Source: Pantoea sp. WMus005
GTDB lineage: Bacteria; Pseudomonadota; Gammaproteobacteria; Enterobacterales; Enterobacteriaceae
Direction: 5' to 3'
Assembly: GCF_013415305.1 (NCBI RefSeq)
Contig: NZ_JACBXU010000003.1
Coordinates: 124,001-188,000, forward strand
Length of the DNA: 64,000 nt
Shown: piece by piece, positions 60,698 to 64,000 of the stretch
Position numbering within the stretch: the first letter of the stretch is position 1
How the letters are laid out: every line of letters starts with the position of its first letter
Notes under the pieces: generated by a model
What the model was told of the DNA's origin: nothing
What the model saw: only the letters and a program-made list of their open reading frames with translations
Database searches by the model: none
Translations under genes and position numbers: made by a program

Positions 60698-61927
60698 ATG
60701 CCACTCTCCCTTCTGACATCCGAGGATCCCCGTCTGCCGGTTGCGGTTCTCTCTGGCTTTCTCGGTGCGGGTAAAACCACCCTGCTCAATCATATCCTGA
60801 ACAACCGCGAAGGACGTCGGATCGCGGTGATCGTCAATGATATGTCTGAAATTAATATTGACGCGGCGCTGGTACGCGATGGCGGCGCGCAGCTGTCGCG
60901 CACTGATGAAAAGCTGGTCGAAATGAGTAACGGCTGCATCTGCTGCACGCTGCGTGAAGACCTGCTACTGGAGGTGAAACGTCTGGCGCAGGCCGGTCGC
61001 TTCGATCATCTGGTGATTGAGTCAACCGGCATCTCTGAACCTCTGCCGGTTGCTGAAACCTTCACATTTGAAGATGAAGAAGGTGAAAGCCTGTCGGCTT
61101 ATGCCCGTCTGGATAGCATGATTACCGTGGTGGATGGTTTCAACTTCCTGCGTGATTACCGTTCAGTCGATGATCTCCGGTCTCGCGGCGAATCGCTGGG
61201 CGAGCAGGATGAGCGTTCAGTGGTTGATCTGCTGGTGGATCAGATTGAGTTTTGTGATTTGCTGGTGCTGAATAAAACTGACCTGCTTAGCCAGGCGGAA
61301 CAGCATGAACTACAGGGCATGCTGCAAGCGCTTAATCCGCACGCGCTTATAGTAAACAGCGAATTTGGGCAGGTTCCTCTGGACTGCCTGCTGAATACCC
61401 GTCGGTTTGATTTTGACCGGGCAGCACAGGCACCCGGCTGGCTGCAGACTCTGCGCGGTGAGCATCACCCGGAATCGGAGGAGTACGGCATTCGCAGTTT
61501 TGTCTATCGCGCCCGCCGTCCATTCCATCCGCAGCGTTTCTGGGAGGTTGTTAATCACCAGCTTGATGGAGTTATCCGTTCTAAAGGCTATTTCTGGCTC
61601 GCCAGCCGGCCCGACTATGCTGCGATATGGTCGCAGGCGGGTGCTGTGGCTCGCCAGGGTTACGCCGGGCGCTGGTGGGTCAGTGTGCCGCGAATGGACT
61701 GGCCACAGGATGCGGATTCGCTCAACTTTATCGCTGAACAGTGGCAGGAGGGCATCGGCGATGCGCGCCAGGAGCTGGTATTTATCGGCATTGAAATGGA
61801 TGAAAAGCGCATTATTGCTGCACTGGACCACGCACTGCTGACACCCTATGAGATGGCTGCAGGACCTGAACAGTGGCTTACCCTGGCCGATCCGGTGCCC
61901 GCGTGGTTTGATGAGGTTGGTGCATGA
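60698..61927 (+). CDS. zigA: Zinc-related G3E GTPase (ZigA/COG0523)
   Basis: A 409-residue COG0523 GTPase. Walker A is GFLGAGKTT (20-28), the metal-binding CxCC motif is CICC (80-83), Walker B-like ESTGISEP and the base-specific NKTD (VLNKTDLLS) follow. The C-terminal CobW domain (GIRSFVYRARRPFHPQRFWEV, SKGYFWLASR) is present. These proteins handle zinc under limitation. A Zur box 29 bases upstream supports that. The ZigA name is by subfamily resemblance; it could also be another COG0523 member. Confidence 0.88.
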   Translation: MPLSLLTSEDPRLPVAVLSGFLGAGKTTLLNHILNNREGRRIAVIVNDMSEINIDAALVRDGGAQLSRTDEKLVEMSNGCICCTLREDLLLEVKRLAQAGRFDHLVIESTGISEPLPVAETFTFEDEEGESLSAYARLDSMITVVDGFNFLRDYRSVDDLRSRGESLGEQDERSVVDLLVDQIEFCDLLVLNKTDLLSQAEQHELQGMLQALNPHALIVNSEFGQVPLDCLLNTRRFDFDRAAQAPGWLQTLRGEHHPESEEYGIRSFVYRARRPFHPQRFWEVVNHQLDGVIRSKGYFWLASRPDYAAIWSQAGAVARQGYAGRWWVSVPRMDWPQDADSLNFIAEQWQEGIGDARQELVFIGIEMDEKRIIAALDHALLTPYEMAAGPEQWLTLADPVPAWFDEVGA

Positions 61928-62020
61928 AGCTGCGGTTGACGTCTTTCTCTGACTTCGTAATAGTGAAGCGAACCGGCAGGTAGCATTTTTCCACTCATCC
62001 CTGTTCAGGAGAGACCAGAT

Positions 62021-63199
62021 ATGCCACAACGTATTGCCGTAATCGGTGCAGGCGTGCTGGGTTTAGCCGTCGCGCAGTCATTGTCGCGACGGGGCGCACA
62101 GGTCACCGTCTTCGATAAAAACTATCCTGGCAGCGGAACCAGCCAGATCAGCTATGCCTGGGTCAATGCCAACGGCAAAGAACCCACCCGCTACCATGAT
62201 CTTAACGCCCATGCGATAGACGAGCACAAGCGCTGGCAGGCCAGTCACCCGGCATCGCCCCGCTGGCTGCTGGAAACCGGCACGCTGGAGTGGGCAGCCG
62301 ATGAAGCCTCCCTGCGCCAGCTGGCGCAGCGCGCAGCAAAGCTCACGACACTCGATTATCCCGTAGAGAAACGTAGCCGCGCCGCGCTGCTGGATGCACT
62401 GCCCGAGTTGCGGCTTGATCCCCGCGTTCAGCACGCGTGGTTTTTCCCGTCGGAGTGTCTGCTTTATCCCAGCCTGTTTATCGCCTCTCTGCTGGCAGAC
62501 CTGCGTGCCAGTGGCGGGCAGTTAGTCTGCAACAATGAAGTGACGACGCTGACTGAATCGGCTCAGGGTGTGCATATTACGCTGGCCAGTGGTGATGAAT
62601 GGCGCGGCGATCAGCTGGTGCTGGCAACCGGCCGCTGGGCACCGGAACTGATAAGCCAGTGCGGGCTTGAACTGGCGATGACCGATGCGAACCGCGCCGA
62701 TCCGGTTGCCTGCAGCTTTCTGGCCCAGACGCAGCCTCTGCCGGTTTCGCTCAAACACAATCTTATTACTCCGGAACTGAATGTGCGGCCAGATGGCGGC
62801 GGCCGCCTGATGCTGCAGGCGCTGGATCTTGATCATCATGCCGATCCGGCGCGGCCGGTCTCGCCGGATGGATTGATCGGCAAAGAGATGCTGCGTCGAT
62901 TGTATCGGCTGTTTAAAAACACGGAAGGCGCGAGAATTGAGCGGATTGAAACAGGACAGCGATCGCGTCCGGCAGATGGCTTGCCTGCATCAGGCTATAT
63001 CAGCGCATCATCACGCGTTTATCTGATGGTCAGCCATAGCGGCATGACCCTTGCCCCGTTGCTGGGCAGGCTGGTCGCTGAGGAGATGCTGAGCGGCACA
63101 GCGTCACCGATGCTGAGTGCGTTTGCACCGCATCGGTTGCTGCGTCCGCTCAGTGCGGCCGCTAAAGCCGCGCCCGCTTATCTTCCCGCGGCGCAGTAA
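62021..63199 (+). CDS. DadA-like FAD-dependent oxidoreductase
   Basis: A 392-residue flavoprotein. The dinucleotide-binding motif is RIAVIGAGVLGLAVAQSLSRRGAQVTVFDK at the N terminus, then PGSGTSQISYAWVNANGKEP, and near the C terminus MVSHSGMTLAPLLGRLVAEEML. It fits the D-amino acid dehydrogenase/sarcosine oxidase group. AGGAGAGACC lies before the ATG. It is a single gene, convergent with the aldehyde dehydrogenase. The two could be used together on an amine or amino acid, but they are on opposite strands. Confidence 0.88.
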   Translation: MPQRIAVIGAGVLGLAVAQSLSRRGAQVTVFDKNYPGSGTSQISYAWVNANGKEPTRYHDLNAHAIDEHKRWQASHPASPRWLLETGTLEWAADEASLRQLAQRAAKLTTLDYPVEKRSRAALLDALPELRLDPRVQHAWFFPSECLLYPSLFIASLLADLRASGGQLVCNNEVTTLTESAQGVHITLASGDEWRGDQLVLATGRWAPELISQCGLELAMTDANRADPVACSFLAQTQPLPVSLKHNLITPELNVRPDGGGRLMLQALDLDHHADPARPVSPDGLIGKEMLRRLYRLFKNTEGARIERIETGQRSRPADGLPASGYISASSRVYLMVSHSGMTLAPLLGRLVAEEMLSGTASPMLSAFAPHRLLRPLSAAAKAAPAYLPAAQ

Positions 63200-63202
63200 G
63201 AA

Positions 63203-64000
63203 CTAGCGGCGATTCTTCCACACGGTCTGCACGTTACAGAATTCGTGCACACCAAAGTGCGACAGCTCACGGCCGTAGCCGCTTTTCTTCACACCACCAA
63301 TGGTAACGCGCGGATCGGACGCGCCGTTGCCATTGATAAACACCGCGCCAACTTCCAGCTGCAACGCCAGACGATCGGCAATCTCTTCGTTACCGCTCCA
63401 GACGGTGGCGCTGAGGCCGAATTCGCTGTCGTTGGCGATTTCCAGTGCATGCTGTGGATCCCGTGCCACGGCAATGGCGGCGACCGGACCAAACAGTTCC
63501 TGTCTGAATGCAGTCATATTGCTGGTGACATCCGCAAGGATGGTCGGCGCATAGTAGTTACCCTGCCCTGCCACTTTCTCGCCACCCAGCACCAGACGCG
63601 CACCTTCATTCAGCGTGGCTTTAACCTGTCCATCCAGTTCGTCACGCAGATCGGCGCGAGCCATTGGACCCAGGAAGGTCTTTTCATCCAGCGGATCGCC
63701 CATCGTGAGTGCCTGAACAGCTACCGTGAAGCGCTTCTCAAATTCTTCCGCGATGGGTGCTTCGATAATGAAGCGTTTAGCAGCCATACAGACCTGCCCG
63801 GTATTCTGGAAACGTCCAGTCACGGCGGACTTAACTGCTTCATCAAGATCGGCGTCCGCCAATACGATAAAGGGATCGGATCCACCCAGCTCCAGCACGG
63901 TTTTTTTCAGTGCTGCGCCTGCCTGTGCGGCAATGGCAGCGCCAGCCCGAACGCTGCCAGTAACAGCGACGGCCGCAATACGATCATCTTTGATAGCGAC
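63203..64000 (-). CDS. NAD(P)-dependent aldehyde dehydrogenase, C-terminal part
   Basis: The minus-strand frame is open from the right edge of the window to a stop at 63203, giving the last 265 residues of an aldehyde dehydrogenase. The cofactor region (AAVAVTGSVRAG), catalytic Glu in VLELGGSDPF, catalytic Cys in QNTGQVCMAAKRFI and QELFGPVAAI are intact, as is the C-terminal GGVKKSGYGRELSHFGVHEF. The pattern is closest to succinate-semialdehyde dehydrogenases (GabD/Sad-like). The N-terminal half is outside the window. Confidence 0.9.
   Translation of the reverse strand, partial: VAIKDDRIAAVAVTGSVRAGAAIAAQAGAALKKTVLELGGSDPFIVLADADLDEAVKSAVTGRFQNTGQVCMAAKRFIIEAPIAEEFEKRFTVAVQALTMGDPLDEKTFLGPMARADLRDELDGQVKATLNEGARLVLGGEKVAGQGNYYAPTILADVTSNMTAFRQELFGPVAAIAVARDPQHALEIANDSEFGLSATVWSGNEEIADRLALQLEVGAVFINGNGASDPRVTIGGVKKSGYGRELSHFGVHEFCNVQTVWKNRR

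Overview
The window reads as chromosomal or large-plasmid DNA of an enterobacterium of the Erwiniaceae, most likely Pantoea or a close relative. The reasons are the family level of almost every protein (EptA, EptB, CheZ, CigR-like, YiiG-like, AzlCD, ZigA), a plant-polysaccharide (galactan) locus organised like that of Dickeya, and enterobacterial regulatory motifs (CRP, PmrA/BasR, FliA sigma-28, Zur and TrpR-like sites). No tRNA, rRNA, ribosomal-protein or other housekeeping gene was found in 64 kb, so this is accessory sequence: a secondary replicon or a variable chromosomal region. Species and replicon are inference.

Layout. 1-5.2 kb: unknown small genes, a divergent SDR oxidoreductase/HxlR regulator pair, a PAS-PAS-GGDEF diguanylate cyclase with an intact inhibitory site, and a COG4705-type membrane protein behind a consensus PmrA box. 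5.4-16.9 kb: a complete galactan utilisation locus, ganR (LacI repressor), ganL (porin), a stand-alone PTS EIIB domain, ganB (GH42), ganA (GH53), ganG, ganF, ganE (ABC permeases and binding protein) and ganK (ATPase). Galactan would be cut in the periplasm by GanA, imported by GanEFG-K and reduced to galactose by GanB; both divergent control regions carry CRP-like sites. 17-23.7 kb: envelope and membrane proteins of unknown role, including an M48 protease/lipoprotein/leucine-rich-like trio in which all three genes start with GTG or TTG. 23.8-30.5 kb: a LysR gene remnant, a cupin protein, a 2H phosphoesterase, an orphan cheZ with a textbook sigma-28 promoter, an AraC/SnoaL module bracketed by copies of a palindromic repeat, an aromatic amino acid permease and a LysE-type exporter.

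30.7-47.9 kb: a soluble PAS-PAS chemoreceptor-like protein, a formaldehyde dehydrogenase-like enzyme, two phosphoethanolamine transferases (eptB and eptA), a secreted phytase-like esterase, a DUF2157/GDYxxLxY pair, a decayed sseB-like gene, a thymidylate-kinase-like P-loop protein, an FAD oxidoreductase, and a 33-residue membrane peptide resembling PmrR just upstream of eptA. The PmrA box, PmrR-like peptide and two transferases together point to lipopolysaccharide modification. 48-64 kb: paired regulator/enzyme units (MDR oxidoreductase with an XRE regulator, GST with a TetR regulator, alpha/beta hydrolase with a TetR regulator, AzlCD with an XRE-cupin regulator), an amino acid ABC transporter with an M20 amidohydrolase, a Zur-type site before a CxCC zinc GTPase, a DadA-like oxidoreductase and the end of an aldehyde dehydrogenase.

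The least explained items are the PmrR-like peptide with its 20-bp palindrome, the terminator immediately before the lone EIIB gene, the orphan motility genes, and the non-ATG trio.
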